64,000 nt of DNA, taken from assembly GCF_001567565.1 (NCBI RefSeq), contig NZ_LSSW01000020.1:124001-188000 (forward strand), given 5' to 3'. Source of the stretch: Ectopseudomonas composti (GTDB taxonomy: Bacteria; Pseudomonadota; Gammaproteobacteria; Pseudomonadales; Pseudomonadaceae). Below are positions 47,612 through 57,561 of this stretch, in pieces. Numbering within the stretch: position 1 is the stretch's first letter; every line of letters begins with the position of its first letter. The position numbers and the translations under genes were made by a program. Below the pieces are notes generated by a model. The model saw only the letters and a list, made by a program, of their open reading frames with translations. It had not been told where the DNA came from and made no database searches.

Positions 47612-48007
47612 ATGATTCGTCAAACCGCTTTGCTCGGCCTGCTGCTGGCCGCCAACCTCAACGCCACGCCCATCCTCGCCGCCGAAGCTGACAGTGGCTG
47701 CGCGGCCAAACGCCAGGTCATCGAGAAAAAGATCGAAGCCGCCCGCCAGAATGGCAACGCGCACGAGCTCGATGGACTGCAAAGGGCGCTGGGCAACGTG
47801 GCAGCCAATTGCGATGACGACACGCTGCACAGCGAGCGCCTCGCCAGCGTCGAACAAGCCCGCCAGGAAGTGGAGGAACGCGAGATGGATCTGCGCGAAG
47901 CCATCGGCAAGGGCGATCAGGAGAAGATCGCCAAGCGTCAGGCCAAACTGGCCGAGGCGCGCGCCGAACTGCAGCAGGCCGAGGCCGAAGCACGCGTCGA
48001 TCAGTAG
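47612..48007 (+). CDS. DUF1090 family periplasmic protein (YqjC-like)
   Basis: Encodes 131 residues from 47612 (MIRQTALLGLLLAANLNATP), with a signal peptide ending near ILAAEA. The mature protein is almost wholly helical and charged: CAAKRQVIEKKIEAARQNGN, RLASVEQARQEVEEREMDLR and KIAKRQAKLAEARAELQQAE, probably a coiled coil. Two cysteines in the first third are typical of DUF1090. The function is unknown; YqjC sits with envelope-stress genes in enterics. The 3' end overlaps the convergent cytochrome gene by seven bases. Confidence 0.85.
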   Translation: MIRQTALLGLLLAANLNATPILAAEADSGCAAKRQVIEKKIEAARQNGNAHELDGLQRALGNVAANCDDDTLHSERLASVEQARQEVEEREMDLREAIGKGDQEKIAKRQAKLAEARAELQQAEAEARVDQ

Positions 48008-48450
48008 GCGCGAAACGCCTTGTGGCAGGCCTCGCAACTGTCCTCGACGGCCTGCATCGCCGGCTCCAGTTCGGTGCGACGTAGCGGCGGCGCGGTCGTA
48101 GCCTGCACCAGCGCCGCAGTGGCCTGCTCCAGGTCGCGGGCCATTTTCTGGAATTGCTCATGGCGCTCCCAGACCTCGGGATTGGCCTTGCTGCGCTCGT
48201 CATCACGCACTTGCGGAAAATGCTGCCAGGGCTCATGCGACAGCCGCTCCAGCTGCGCGGCGCCAGCAATGAAGCCGGCTTCGTCGTAGACGATACGACC
48301 GCGCAGCATTCCACCTAGATCTTCGCTGACCTTGAGCATCTCCTTGAACGCCGCCTGGCGCTTGCCCAGCGGCGAGTTGGGGTCAACTCCACCACAGGCA
48401 GCCAGACTCAGGCAGACGCAGCCGAGCAGCAGGAGTTTCTTCAGCGTCAT
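48001..48450 (-). CDS. Cytochrome c'-type lipoprotein
   Basis: Encodes 149 residues from 48450 (MTLKKLLLLGCVCLSLAACG). Lipobox LAAC puts the mature N-terminus at cysteine 19. The four-helix cytochrome c' / c-556 pattern is visible: FKEMLKVSEDLGGMLRGRIV, LSHEPWQHFPQVRDDERSKA, and near the C-terminus the haem-attachment motif CEACH in VEDSCEACHKAFRAY. The fifth ligand is that histidine. Periplasmic and lipid anchored, likely an electron carrier or NO-binding protein; the partner is unknown. Confidence 0.88.
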   Translation of the reverse strand: MTLKKLLLLGCVCLSLAACGGVDPNSPLGKRQAAFKEMLKVSEDLGGMLRGRIVYDEAGFIAGAAQLERLSHEPWQHFPQVRDDERSKANPEVWERHEQFQKMARDLEQATAALVQATTAPPLRRTELEPAMQAVEDSCEACHKAFRAY

Positions 48451-48610
48451 CGACACGACTTCCACAGGGAAAAGGGTCGCCAGTATCGCGGCTCGATCCG
48501 ACCTGGCCAAGCGACCTCTTGTCACAACCCTGGCGTTTCACGTGCGCCAGTCAGCCAGGGTTCAGCTAGACACCCTGGCAAAGCAGGCCTGTTCGCCCAG
48601 GCAGACGCGC

Positions 48611-48997
48611 TCAGGCGGAGACCACGAACAAGGCGACGATCAGGCCCATCCCGGCGAACCATACCAGCGACCGCACAGGCCCCCAGTCGGCCAGGTAGCA
48701 GATGAAATACAGCACGCGGCTGACGATGAAGGCCAGCGCCAACTGGTCGAGCAGCGCCTGCGCAGCACCTCCGGCCTGGTGCGCGATGATCACCGCCGCC
48801 GCGAATGCCGGCGTGACTTCGAAGCCATTGAGCTGGGCGTTGTTGGCCCGCTGGCGCCAGCCCTGCAGCGTGCCCAGAAAGGCGCGCGGATCCTGGTTGG
48901 CACGCGGACCATAGCCGGGGCCGAGAAACTTGGCGGTGGCGGTGCCCAGGTAGGGCAGGAAGATGGCGATCAGTACGCACCAGTAGGCAAGGGTCAT
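48611..48997 (-). CDS. MAPEG-family membrane protein
   Basis: Encodes 128 residues with four hydrophobic helices: LAYWCVLIAIFLPYLGTATA, TPAFAAAVIIAHQAGGAAQA, ALAFIVSRVLYFICYLADWG and SLVWFAGMGLIVALFVVSA. The Asn-rich loop QRANNAQLNGFEVTPAFAAA and the RVLYF motif are characteristic of bacterial MAPEG proteins, relatives of microsomal glutathione transferases. Enzymatic activity is uncertain in this short bacterial branch. Single gene with no obvious partner. Confidence 0.85.
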   Translation of the reverse strand: MTLAYWCVLIAIFLPYLGTATAKFLGPGYGPRANQDPRAFLGTLQGWRQRANNAQLNGFEVTPAFAAAVIIAHQAGGAAQALLDQLALAFIVSRVLYFICYLADWGPVRSLVWFAGMGLIVALFVVSA

Positions 48998-49121
48998 GAC
49001 GAGGCTTCACTGCTGAGAAAGGAAACCCAGCCTGCGCGAGCGCCGCGTTCACGTCCATGGCTGCAGCCCGCGATGATGCTGGCGCTTCGGCCAAGTGCGC
49101 GGCCATCCGCGCCAGCGCCGC

Positions 49122-49511
49122 TCACTCCCGGATACGATCACTGGCGTAGGTGATCTCGGTCTTGCCATGGGCTGCCGGCAGGCCATCCTCACCGAGATTG
49201 ACGAACACCAGCTTGTCGATGGTCAGGATGCTCTTGCGAGTGACCTTGTTGCGCACTTCGCAGCGCAGGGTGATGGAGGTGCGACCGAACTCGGTGGCGA
49301 CGATGCCCAGCTCGATGATGTCGCTCTGCCGCGCCGAGCTGACGAAGTTGATCTCGGAGATGAATTTGGTCACCACGCGCTGATTGCCGAGCTGGACGAT
49401 GGCGTAGATCGCCGCCTCTTCGTCGATCCACCTCAGCAGGCTGCCGCCGAACAGCGTGCCATTGGGGTTGAGGTCTTCGGGCTTGATCCACTTGCGGGTG
49501 TGGAAATTCAT
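49122..49511 (-). CDS. Acyl-CoA thioesterase, hotdog fold (YciA-like)
   Basis: Encodes 129 residues from 49511 (MNFHTRKWIKPEDLNPNGTL). The hotdog signature is NPNGTLFGGSLLRWIDEEAA, in which the aspartate of WIDE is the catalytic residue, followed by VVTKFISEINFVSSARQSDI and ITLRCEVRNKVTRKSILTID. Family members hydrolyse acyl-CoA thioesters. Upstream in-frame sequence to 49751 is not part of the family. Its start is 108 bases from the -35 of the divergent ahcY promoter. Confidence 0.92.
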   Translation of the reverse strand: MNFHTRKWIKPEDLNPNGTLFGGSLLRWIDEEAAIYAIVQLGNQRVVTKFISEINFVSSARQSDIIELGIVATEFGRTSITLRCEVRNKVTRKSILTIDKLVFVNLGEDGLPAAHGKTEITYASDRIRE

Positions 49512-49619
49512 GCATTGTCCTCCGTATCGAATGGGTCCCCATGATGCGCCGACAGCGTTACGCTTGTCGCGGCGCGGCCATCTGTGGCGTGCATTGCGAC
49601 GCGAAAGCGACGGAAAACC

Positions 49620-49648
49620 TTGGGCGCCGCCGCTCGGCTCGCTATAAT
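49620..49648 (+). promoter_or_regulatory. Sigma70 promoter of ahcY
   Basis: TTGGGC (49620-49625) and a consensus TATAAT (49643-49648), spacing 17. Initiation near 49655 puts the whole SAH riboswitch in the leader, giving a 5' UTR of about 350 bases. Confidence 0.85.
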
Positions 49649-49692
49649 CGGCCAGTTTCACGCGACCGGCACCGCTCCGGTCGCTCCCGCCA

Positions 49693-49838
49693 CCCGGTCG
49701 AGGGGCGCTGCAGCAACCTGAAAGATCTGTTTCGAATCCGCAAGCCCGCATTCCCGCAATGCTCCGCGGCAGATTCGAATCAGCCTTCCAGGCTGTCAGG
49801 CTCGCCCGGGGCGTTATCCAAACGCATCAACGGCGCCC
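49693..49838 (+). ncRNA. S-adenosylhomocysteine (SAH) riboswitch aptamer upstream of ahcY
   Basis: Conserved blocks GAGGGGCGCTGCAGCAACC (from 49700), GTCAGGCTCG (49795-49804) and AACGGCGCCC (49829-49838) match the SAH riboswitch. Pairings I can build: CCCGG-CGAG (49693-49702) with CTCG-CCGGG (49801-49810); a variable arm TTCGAATC (49731-49738) with GATTCGAA (49772-49779); a small hairpin GCGT (49811-49814) with ACGC (49822-49825); and GGGCGC (49703-49708) with GCGCCC (49833-49838), closing a pseudoknot. The class is known to raise ahcY expression when SAH accumulates. What follows its 3' edge is an inverted-repeat element, not an obvious terminator. Confidence 0.9.
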
Positions 49839-51400
<1,562 letters not shown>

Positions 51401-51407
51401 TCAGCGG

Positions 51408-51438
51408 GGCAGGCAGGGTGCAAGGCACCCTGCCTGCC
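51408..51438 (+). other. Strong hairpin between ahcY and metF
   Basis: Perfect 14-base arms GGCAGGCAGGGTGC (51408-51421) and GCACCCTGCCTGCC (51425-51438) with loop AAG, seven bases after the ahcY stop. No T-run follows, so it may stabilise the upstream mRNA or attenuate rather than terminate. Confidence 0.7.
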
Positions 51439-51447
51439 AAGAACCTC

Positions 51448-51480
51448 GGTGGCCGGACCTGTGGCCGGGCCACCCTACGG
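51448..51480 (-). repeat. REP-like unit in the metF leader
   Basis: Read on the minus strand it starts CCGTAGGG (51473-51480), the same head as both units of the 38851-38925 element, then GGTGGCC (51468-51474) pairs with GGCCACC (51448-51454 on the plus strand as GGTGGCC). It ends ten bases before the metF start codon. Confidence 0.65.
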
Positions 51481-51489
51481 AATTTTGCT

Positions 51490-52335
51490 ATGTCACAAGA
51501 ACGCCGCTACAGCTTCGAGTTCTTTCCCGCAAAGACCGAAGCCGGGCATGAAAAACTGATGGATGTGGCGCGCCAACTGGCGGCCTACAATCCCGATTTC
51601 TTCTCCTGCACCTATGGTGCGGGCGGCTCGACCCGCGACCGCACCCTCAACACAGTGCTCCAGCTCGATGGCGAAGTGAAGGTGCCCACCGCACCGCACC
51701 TGTCCTGCGTCGGCGACAGCAAGGCCGAGCTGCGCGAGCTGCTCAACCTGTACCAGAAAGCCGGTATCAAGCGCATCGTCGCGCTGCGCGGCGACCTGCC
51801 GTCGGGCATGGGCCTGGCCAGCGGTGAACTGCGTTACGCCAACGAGCTGGTCGAATTCATTCGCAGCGAAACCGGTGATCACTTCCACATCGAAGTCGCC
51901 GCCTACCCGGAGATGCATCCGCAGGCACGTAACTTCGAGAGCGATGTCGCCAACTTCGTGCGCAAGGCCAAGGCCGGTGCCGACAGCGCCATCACCCAGT
52001 ACTTCTTCAACGCCGACAGCTACTTCTACTTCGTCGAGCGCGTGCGCAAGCTGGGCGTGGACATCCCCGTGGTGCCGGGCATCATGCCGATCACCAACTA
52101 CAGCAAGCTGGCGCGCTTCTCCGATGCCTGCGGCGCAGAGATCCCGCGCTGGGTGCGCAAGCAACTGGAAGCCTACGGCGACGACAGCGACAGCATTCGT
52201 GCCTTTGGCGAGCAGGTCATCACCGAGATGTGCGAACGCCTGCTGCAAGGCGGCGCGCCTGGCCTGCACTTCTACAGCATGAACCTGGCAGGCCCCAGCC
52301 TGTCCATCTGGAACAACCTCAAGCTGCCGCGTTAA
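51490..52335 (+). CDS. metF: 5,10-methylenetetrahydrofolate reductase
   Basis: Encodes 281 residues from 51490 (MSQERRYSFEFFPAKTEAGH); the frame open from 51418 runs through the hairpins and is not protein-like. It makes 5-methyltetrahydrofolate for methionine synthesis, which completes the methyl cycle with the ahcY product. Landmarks: SFEFFPAKTEAG at the N-terminus (conserved Glu), CTYGAGGSTRDRTL, HLSCVG, VALRGDLPSG, and AITQYFFNADSYFYFVERVR, with VPGIMPITNY near the C-terminus. It has a weak ribosome site, and is preceded by a REP-like hairpin within the leader. Confidence 0.97.
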   Translation: MSQERRYSFEFFPAKTEAGHEKLMDVARQLAAYNPDFFSCTYGAGGSTRDRTLNTVLQLDGEVKVPTAPHLSCVGDSKAELRELLNLYQKAGIKRIVALRGDLPSGMGLASGELRYANELVEFIRSETGDHFHIEVAAYPEMHPQARNFESDVANFVRKAKAGADSAITQYFFNADSYFYFVERVRKLGVDIPVVPGIMPITNYSKLARFSDACGAEIPRWVRKQLEAYGDDSDSIRAFGEQVITEMCERLLQGGAPGLHFYSMNLAGPSLSIWNNLKLPR

Positions 52336-52350
52336 CAGGCCGCTTACTCA

Positions 52351-52375
52351 CAGGCTGCCCACCCCGGGCAGCCTG
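52351..52375 (+). terminator. Terminator-like hairpin after metF
   Basis: CAGGCTGCCC (52351-52360), loop ACCCC, GGGCAGCCTG (52366-52375); perfect 10-bp stem, followed by TCCGCTTTA. The T-tract is weak, so termination may be partial. Confidence 0.6.
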
Positions 52376-52417
52376 TCCGCTTTACCCTCCCGCCTTGCCG
52401 CCGAAGGATCGCCCCTC

Positions 52418-53791
52418 ATGCTCAAACGCACCAAGATCAACGCCTCCGTCAGCCCCAAGGGCAGCCTGGAGACTCTCTCCCAACGTGAAGTGCAGCAGTT
52501 GCGCGAAACCGGTTCCGGCAGTGTTTATCGCCTGTTCCGTCAGTGCGCCCTGGCGATCCTCAACACCGGTTCGCATAGCGACAACGCCAAGACCATTCTC
52601 GAGGCTTACCCGGACTTCGAGGTGAAGATTCACCAGCAGGATCGCGGCATCCGCCTGGAACTGCTGAATGCCCCGGCCGACGCCTTCGTCGATGGCGAGA
52701 TGATCGCCAGCACCCGTGAGATGCTGTTCAGCGCCCTGCGCGACATCGTCTTCACCCAGAGCGAGCTGGAGAACAAGCGCATCGACCTGGACAGCTCCGA
52801 GGGCATCACCGACTACGTATTCCACCTGCTGCGCAACGCACGCACCCTGCGCAGCGGCGTCGAGCCGAAGATGGTGGTGTGCTGGGGCGGCCACTCGATC
52901 AGCACTGAGGAATACAAGTACACCAAGAAGGTCGGTCACGAGCTGGGCCTGCGCGGCCTGGACATCTGCACCGGCTGCGGCCCGGGCGTGATGAAGGGGC
53001 CGATGAAGGGCGCCACCATCAGCCACGCCAAGCAACGCAATCTCAAGGGTCGCTACCTGGGCCTGACCGAGCCCGGCATCATCGCCGCCGAAGCACCCAA
53101 CCCGATCGTCAACGAGCTGGTGATCCTGCCGGACATCGAGAAGCGCCTGGAGGCCTTCGTTCGCGTCGGCCATGGCATCATCATCTTCCCGGGCGGCGCC
53201 GGTACGGCCGAGGAGTTCCTCTACCTGCTGGGTATCCTCACCCACCCGGACAACAAGGACCTGCCCTTCCCGGTCATCCTCACCGGGCCGAAGAGCGCCG
53301 CCACCTACCTGCAACAGCTGCACGAATTCATCGGCGCGACCCTGGGCGAAGCGGCGCAGCAGCGCTACAGCATGATCGTCAACGACCCGGCCGAGGTCGC
53401 CCGCCAGATGCATGTCGGCATCAGCGAGGTGGAGCGCTTCCGCCGCGAACGCAACGACGCCTTCCACTTCAACTGGCTGCTGAAGATCGACGAGAGCTTC
53501 CAGCACCCCTTCGAGCCGACTCACGAAGCCATGGCCAGCCTCAACCTGACCCGCGAGCAGCCACTGCATCACCTGGCTGCCAACCTGCGCCGCGCCTTCT
53601 CCGGCATCGTCGCGGGCAACGTCAAGGAGAACGGCATCCGCCTGATCGAAGAGCACGGCCCGTACGAGATTCGCGGCGAGGCGACCATCATGCGTCCACT
53701 CGATCGCCTGCTGCAGTCCTTCGTCGAACAGCACCGCATGAAACTGCCAGGCGGCAGCGCCTATGAGCCCTGCTACCGGGTCGTCGACTGA
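52418..53791 (+). CDS. ppnN: Pyrimidine/purine nucleotide 5'-monophosphate nucleosidase (LOG family, YgdH/PpnN)
   Basis: Encodes 457 residues, near the E. coli length of 454. The N-terminal extension (1-145) and C-terminal part flank a central LOG (Rossmann-like) domain: KMVVCWGGHSISTEEYKYTK, LDICTGCGPGVMKGPMKGA, and the nucleotide-binding PGGAGTAEEF, typical of LOG proteins. PpnN cleaves nucleoside monophosphates to base and ribose-5-phosphate and is regulated by (p)ppGpp in E. coli. Monocistronic after metF. Confidence 0.93.
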   Translation: MLKRTKINASVSPKGSLETLSQREVQQLRETGSGSVYRLFRQCALAILNTGSHSDNAKTILEAYPDFEVKIHQQDRGIRLELLNAPADAFVDGEMIASTREMLFSALRDIVFTQSELENKRIDLDSSEGITDYVFHLLRNARTLRSGVEPKMVVCWGGHSISTEEYKYTKKVGHELGLRGLDICTGCGPGVMKGPMKGATISHAKQRNLKGRYLGLTEPGIIAAEAPNPIVNELVILPDIEKRLEAFVRVGHGIIIFPGGAGTAEEFLYLLGILTHPDNKDLPFPVILTGPKSAATYLQQLHEFIGATLGEAAQQRYSMIVNDPAEVARQMHVGISEVERFRRERNDAFHFNWLLKIDESFQHPFEPTHEAMASLNLTREQPLHHLAANLRRAFSGIVAGNVKENGIRLIEEHGPYEIRGEATIMRPLDRLLQSFVEQHRMKLPGGSAYEPCYRVVD

Positions 53792-53843
53792 AGCTGCGCA
53801 CAACGCACTTTAACGACCCGGACAAAATCGCTAATCTGGCGCA

Positions 53844-54587
53844 ATGCCATTATTCCAGCGCCAGATTATCGCCACTCTATTGCTCTGCAGCCTTGCGCTC
53901 AGCGCTCGCGCCGAGACGTTGCGCCTGGTCACGGACGCCTGGGCGCCTTACGTCTATGAAGAAAATGGCCAACCCGCCGGGCTCGACTACGAGATCAGTC
54001 GCGAGGTACTGCGCCGCCTGGGCGTGAAGCTGGATCTGCAGTTCATGCCCTGGAAGCGCTGCCTGATGGAGCTGGAGCGAGGCCATGTCGACGGCATCCT
54101 GGATATCTTCCACCGGCGCGAACGCGAGGCGAGCATGCTCTTCGTCGAGGAGCCCCTCAGCGAAGTGGAGCTGGTACTGTTCTACGCCCGCAACCGCCCC
54201 TACCCCTACGACAGACTGGAAGACCTGCGCGGTCTGGTGATCGGCGTCTCGCCTGGTTACTGGTACAACGACGAAGCGTTCCGCACCTCGACCCTGTTCA
54301 GCCGTGAAGAAGCGCCTTCTCACGAGGCCAACCTGGGCAAGCTGATCCGTCATCGCATCGACCTGGCGGTCAGCGACCGTCGCGCCGGACTCTATCTGAG
54401 CGCCCAGATGGGCCTGCAGGAGCAGGTCGACTACAACCGCAAGCCTGTCGGCCACGACCGTCTCTACCTGGCGCTGCGCCATGACCCGAGGCTGGCGCGC
54501 CTGGCCGAGAGCTTCACTGCCGAGCTGCGCCGCTTCAAACACGAACCCGCCTACACCCAGCTGCAGCAACGCTACGCGACCCTTTGA
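53844..54587 (+). CDS. Orphan periplasmic substrate-binding protein, family 3
   Basis: Encodes 247 residues: signal peptide ([20 protein letters not shown], ...ARA), then the SBP family-3 fold: [60 protein letters not shown], and [15 protein letters not shown]. It is related in type, not closely in sequence, to the gene at 16898-17629. No transport operon is adjacent. The ligand is unknown; proteins of this size and motif (PWKRC) are common in Pseudomonas without assigned function. Confidence 0.82.
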   Translation: MPLFQRQIIATLLLCSLALSARAETLRLVTDAWAPYVYEENGQPAGLDYEISREVLRRLGVKLDLQFMPWKRCLMELERGHVDGILDIFHRREREASMLFVEEPLSEVELVLFYARNRPYPYDRLEDLRGLVIGVSPGYWYNDEAFRTSTLFSREEAPSHEANLGKLIRHRIDLAVSDRRAGLYLSAQMGLQEQVDYNRKPVGHDRLYLALRHDPRLARLAESFTAELRRFKHEPAYTQLQQRYATL

Positions 54588-54641
54588 TACGTCAGGCCGT
54601 GAACCAACCGTCAGGCTGGTAGCTGCGCAGACGTTCAGCTC

Positions 54642-54650
54642 TGTTATACT
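54642..54650 (+). promoter_or_regulatory. Extended -10 promoter candidate for rhlE
   Basis: TGTTATACT (54642-54650) fits TGN-TATACT. The -35 region is poor. Initiation near 54657 gives a leader of about 133 bases, which contains only short imperfect hairpins. Confidence 0.55.
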
Positions 54651-54789
54651 CGGGCCTTCCCGCCAGGCTTGCGCCCGGATGCTAGCTCCCAGAAGCCAGC
54701 AGTACCGGACGGGATCATGCGCCCCACGCGTGATTCAAGCCAGGCTCTACACCCCAAGGGCCACGCCCTCACTTAGTACAGGATTGCTC

Positions 54790-56694
54790 ATGTCCTTTGC
54801 CTCCCTCGGTCTCTCCGAGGCTCTAGTCCGTGCGGTCGAGTCCGCCGGCTACACCCAGCCCACTCCGGTGCAACAGCGGGCCATTCCCGCCGTGTTGCAA
54901 GGTCGCGATCTCATGGTGGCGGCCCAGACGGGTACAGGTAAGACGGGCGGTTTCGCCCTGCCGATCCTCGAACGCCTGTTTCCGGGCGGTCATCCGGATC
55001 GCGAACAACGCCACGGCCCGAAACAGCCGCGCGTGCTGGTACTGACCCCCACTCGCGAACTGGCCGCCCAGGTGCATGACAGCTTCAAGGTCTATGCCCG
55101 CGATTTGAAATTCGTCAGCGCCTGCATCTTCGGCGGCGTTGGCATGAACCCGCAGGTTCAAGCCCTGGCCAAGGGCGTCGACGTCCTCGTGGCCTGCCCG
55201 GGTCGTCTGCTCGACCTGGCCAACCAGAAGGCCATCGACCTGTCGCACGTGGAAATCCTCGTGCTCGACGAAGCCGACCGCATGCTCGACATGGGCTTCA
55301 TCCACGACGTCAAGAAGGTGTTGGCCAAACTGCCGACACAGCGCCAGAACCTGCTGTTCTCGGCGACCTTCTCCAAGGACATCACCGACCTCGCCGGCAA
55401 GTTGCTGCACAACCCCGAGCGCATCGAGGTCACGCCGCCGAACACCACGGTCGAGCGCATCGAACAACGCGTCTTCCATCTTGCCGCCAGCCACAAGCGT
55501 GCTCTGCTCGCCCACCTGATCACCCAGGGCGCCTGGGAACAGGTGCTGGTGTTCACCCGCACCAAGCACGGCGCCAACCGCCTGGCCGAGTACCTGGAAA
55601 AGCACGGGCTGCCGGCTGCCGCGATTCACGGCAACAAGAGCCAGAACGCACGCACCAAGGCCCTGGCCGACTTCAAGGCGAACAAGGTGCGCATCCTCGT
55701 GGCGACCGACATCGCCGCCCGCGGTCTGGACATCGACCAGTTGCCCCACGTGGTCAACTTCGAGCTGCCCAATGTCGAGGAAGACTACGTACACCGCATC
55801 GGCCGTACCGGCCGCGCCGGGCGCAGTGGTGAGGCGATCTCGCTGGTCGCGCCAGACGAGGAAAAACTGCTCAAGAGCATCGAGCGCATGACCAAGCAGA
55901 AGATCCCTGATGGCGATCTGATGGGCTTCGATGCCAGCGCCGTGGAAGCCGAGCGCCCCGAAGTACGCGAGCCGCGACAGCCACGCAACGCCGGTCAGCA
56001 GAAAAAGCCGAAGGGCGAAGGCGGTGACAAGCCCAAGGGCGATCGCCACGGCGGTGGCCGCAAGGACAAGGGCAAGGACAGCGGCAAGGAGCAGAAAGCC
56101 AAGCCGCAAGGTCAGAACCGCCGCGGCCAGAGCCAGCGCAGCAATGCCCAAGGCTCCGCTGCAGCGGCGATCCCACCGCTGCCCCCGGATCGTGATCCCG
56201 AGGAATTCCTCGACGATGAGATCGACAACTTCGGCAACCGTGTCGACTATGTCAGTCCGAACCAGAACAAGCAGCAGGGTCGCGGCCGTCGCTCCGGTAC
56301 AGCACCGGCCAACGGCGCAGCGTCAGGCCAGCCGCGGCAGAGCGGCAAGGCTCCGCGCAACAACAATGGCAGTAGCAACGGCAGCAGCAATGGCGCGAAC
56401 AAGAACCGTCGCCAGGGCAGCGGTCAAGCAGGCCAAGGCGGCCAGGGGCGCAACGGCAGCAACCGCGGTCGCGGTCGTCCAGCCAATGACGGTCGTGTCA
56501 CCTCGCTCGATCGTGACGAGCTGCCACGCGCCGAAGCGGCCGTGCGCAGCCCGCGCGAGAAGCAGCCGATCATCATGCACAAGGGCTCGCGCCTGGACCG
56601 CTTCCCGACTGCCGAGCAACTCGACGAGCTGAGCAACAGCACCCGTCCGCGCGGCGAGAAGCCAGCACTGCTGACGCGCAACCGCGACGAGTAA
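54790..56694 (+). CDS. rhlE: DEAD-box RNA helicase, RhlE type, with long disordered C-terminal tail
   Basis: Encodes 634 residues from 54790 ([20 protein letters not shown]). Helicase motifs: Q motif [13 protein letters not shown], motif [10 protein letters not shown], motif [15 protein letters not shown], motif [11 protein letters not shown] and motif [12 protein letters not shown]. The catalytic core ends near residue 385. The remaining 250 residues are low complexity and basic: [40 protein letters not shown] and [13 protein letters not shown] repeats, likely a flexible RNA-binding or condensate-forming tail. RhlE proteins act in ribosome maturation and RNA decay. Closed by a strong terminator. 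Confidence 0.95.
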   Translation: MSFASLGLSEALVRAVESAGYTQPTPVQQRAIPAVLQGRDLMVAAQTGTGKTGGFALPILERLFPGGHPDREQRHGPKQPRVLVLTPTRELAAQVHDSFKVYARDLKFVSACIFGGVGMNPQVQALAKGVDVLVACPGRLLDLANQKAIDLSHVEILVLDEADRMLDMGFIHDVKKVLAKLPTQRQNLLFSATFSKDITDLAGKLLHNPERIEVTPPNTTVERIEQRVFHLAASHKRALLAHLITQGAWEQVLVFTRTKHGANRLAEYLEKHGLPAAAIHGNKSQNARTKALADFKANKVRILVATDIAARGLDIDQLPHVVNFELPNVEEDYVHRIGRTGRAGRSGEAISLVAPDEEKLLKSIERMTKQKIPDGDLMGFDASAVEAERPEVREPRQPRNAGQQKKPKGEGGDKPKGDRHGGGRKDKGKDSGKEQKAKPQGQNRRGQSQRSNAQGSAAAAIPPLPPDRDPEEFLDDEIDNFGNRVDYVSPNQNKQQGRGRRSGTAPANGAASGQPRQSGKAPRNNNGSSNGSSNGANKNRRQGSGQAGQGGQGRNGSNRGRGRPANDGRVTSLDRDELPRAEAAVRSPREKQPIIMHKGSRLDRFPTAEQLDELSNSTRPRGEKPALLTRNRDE

Positions 56695-56710
56695 GCGCTG
56701 ACGCACCAAC

Positions 56711-56740
56711 AAAAACGCCGCCCCTGAGGGCGGCGTTTTT
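56711..56740 (+). terminator. Intrinsic terminator after rhlE
   Basis: AAAAACGCCGCCC (56711-56723), loop CTGA, GGGCGGCGTTTTT (56728-56740); 13-bp perfect stem with T-run, 16 bases after the stop codon. Confidence 0.95.
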
Positions 56741-56901
56741 GTTTAGGGGAAAAGGCGAGTGGAGAAGCACGTCTCCCCCGCCCTTCGGCCCCCCACTGCG
56801 CGCCCCTGCCTGGTCACCAGCGATCAGGCGCTCATCGGCGCAGGAGGCGATGCCTCCGACAACACACCTCTGCGCCCCATGAATGGGAGAGGGTCATCAG
56901 A

Positions 56902-56926
56902 CGGCCGCCAGCTAGCGGCCGCTTTT
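56902..56926 (+). other. Hairpin with T-run at the 3' end of yceI
   Basis: CGGCCGC (56902-56908), loop CAGCTA, GCGGCCG (56915-56921), then CTTTT on the plus strand. The yceI gene, which reads leftwards, ends at 56928, so the T-run faces the wrong way for it. It may be a second terminator for rhlE readthrough, protecting yceI from antisense transcription. Confidence 0.55.
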
Positions 56927-56927
56927 C

Positions 56928-57503
56928 TTACTGGCGAACACCTTCGACCGAGATGATTAGCTCGACGGTTTCCGAAGCCGGGCCGAGATCCTTGGAAATA
57001 TCGAAGTCCTTCAGTTTCAGCGTGGTGGTGCCTTCGAAACCGGCACGGTAGCCGCCCCACGGGTCCTTGCCTTCACCGATGAACTTGGCAGCGATCACCA
57101 CCGGCTTGGTCACGCCGTTGAGGGTCAGGTTACCGGTGATGTCAGCGGTGCCTTCGCCAGTGGATTTGACCGAAGTGGATTCGAAGGTGGCGGTGTCGTG
57201 CTTGCTCGCGTTGAGGAAGTCGGCGCTGCGAATGTGCTTGTCACGCTCGGCGTGGTTGGTGTCGACGCTGGCGGTCTTCAGGGTCACGCTGACCTTGCTC
57301 GCCTCCGGGTTGGCGGCGTCGAAGCTGAACTTGCCGTCGAAGTCCTTGAAGGTGCCGTAAAGCCAGCTGTAACCCAGGTGGCTGATCTTGAAATTGACGA
57401 AGGCGTGCTGGCCTTGCTTGTCGATGACGTAGTCGGCCGCCATGGCCTGGCCGCCGATCAGAGCCGAGCCCAGAACCAGTGCAGCGAGGGCGTTCTTCAA
57501 CAT
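56928..57503 (-). CDS. yceI: YceI-family periplasmic protein (PasP-like)
   Basis: Encodes 191 residues with a signal peptide ([22 protein letters not shown]). The mature part is the YceI lipocalin-like barrel: [60 protein letters not shown] and [20 protein letters not shown]. The family binds isoprenoid quinones or polyisoprenoids. The P. aeruginosa protein of this type (PA0423) has also been described as a secreted protease, PasP; I see no protease motif. Downstream of the cytochrome b561 gene, a conserved pair. Confidence 0.93.
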   Translation of the reverse strand: MLKNALAALVLGSALIGGQAMAADYVIDKQGQHAFVNFKISHLGYSWLYGTFKDFDGKFSFDAANPEASKVSVTLKTASVDTNHAERDKHIRSADFLNASKHDTATFESTSVKSTGEGTADITGNLTLNGVTKPVVIAAKFIGEGKDPWGGYRAGFEGTTTLKLKDFDISKDLGPASETVELIISVEGVRQ

Positions 57504-57561
57504 GGGTGTTCTCCTTGCGAGTTGTCAATCTAGATGGGCATGGGCCCGATGATGAATTGCG

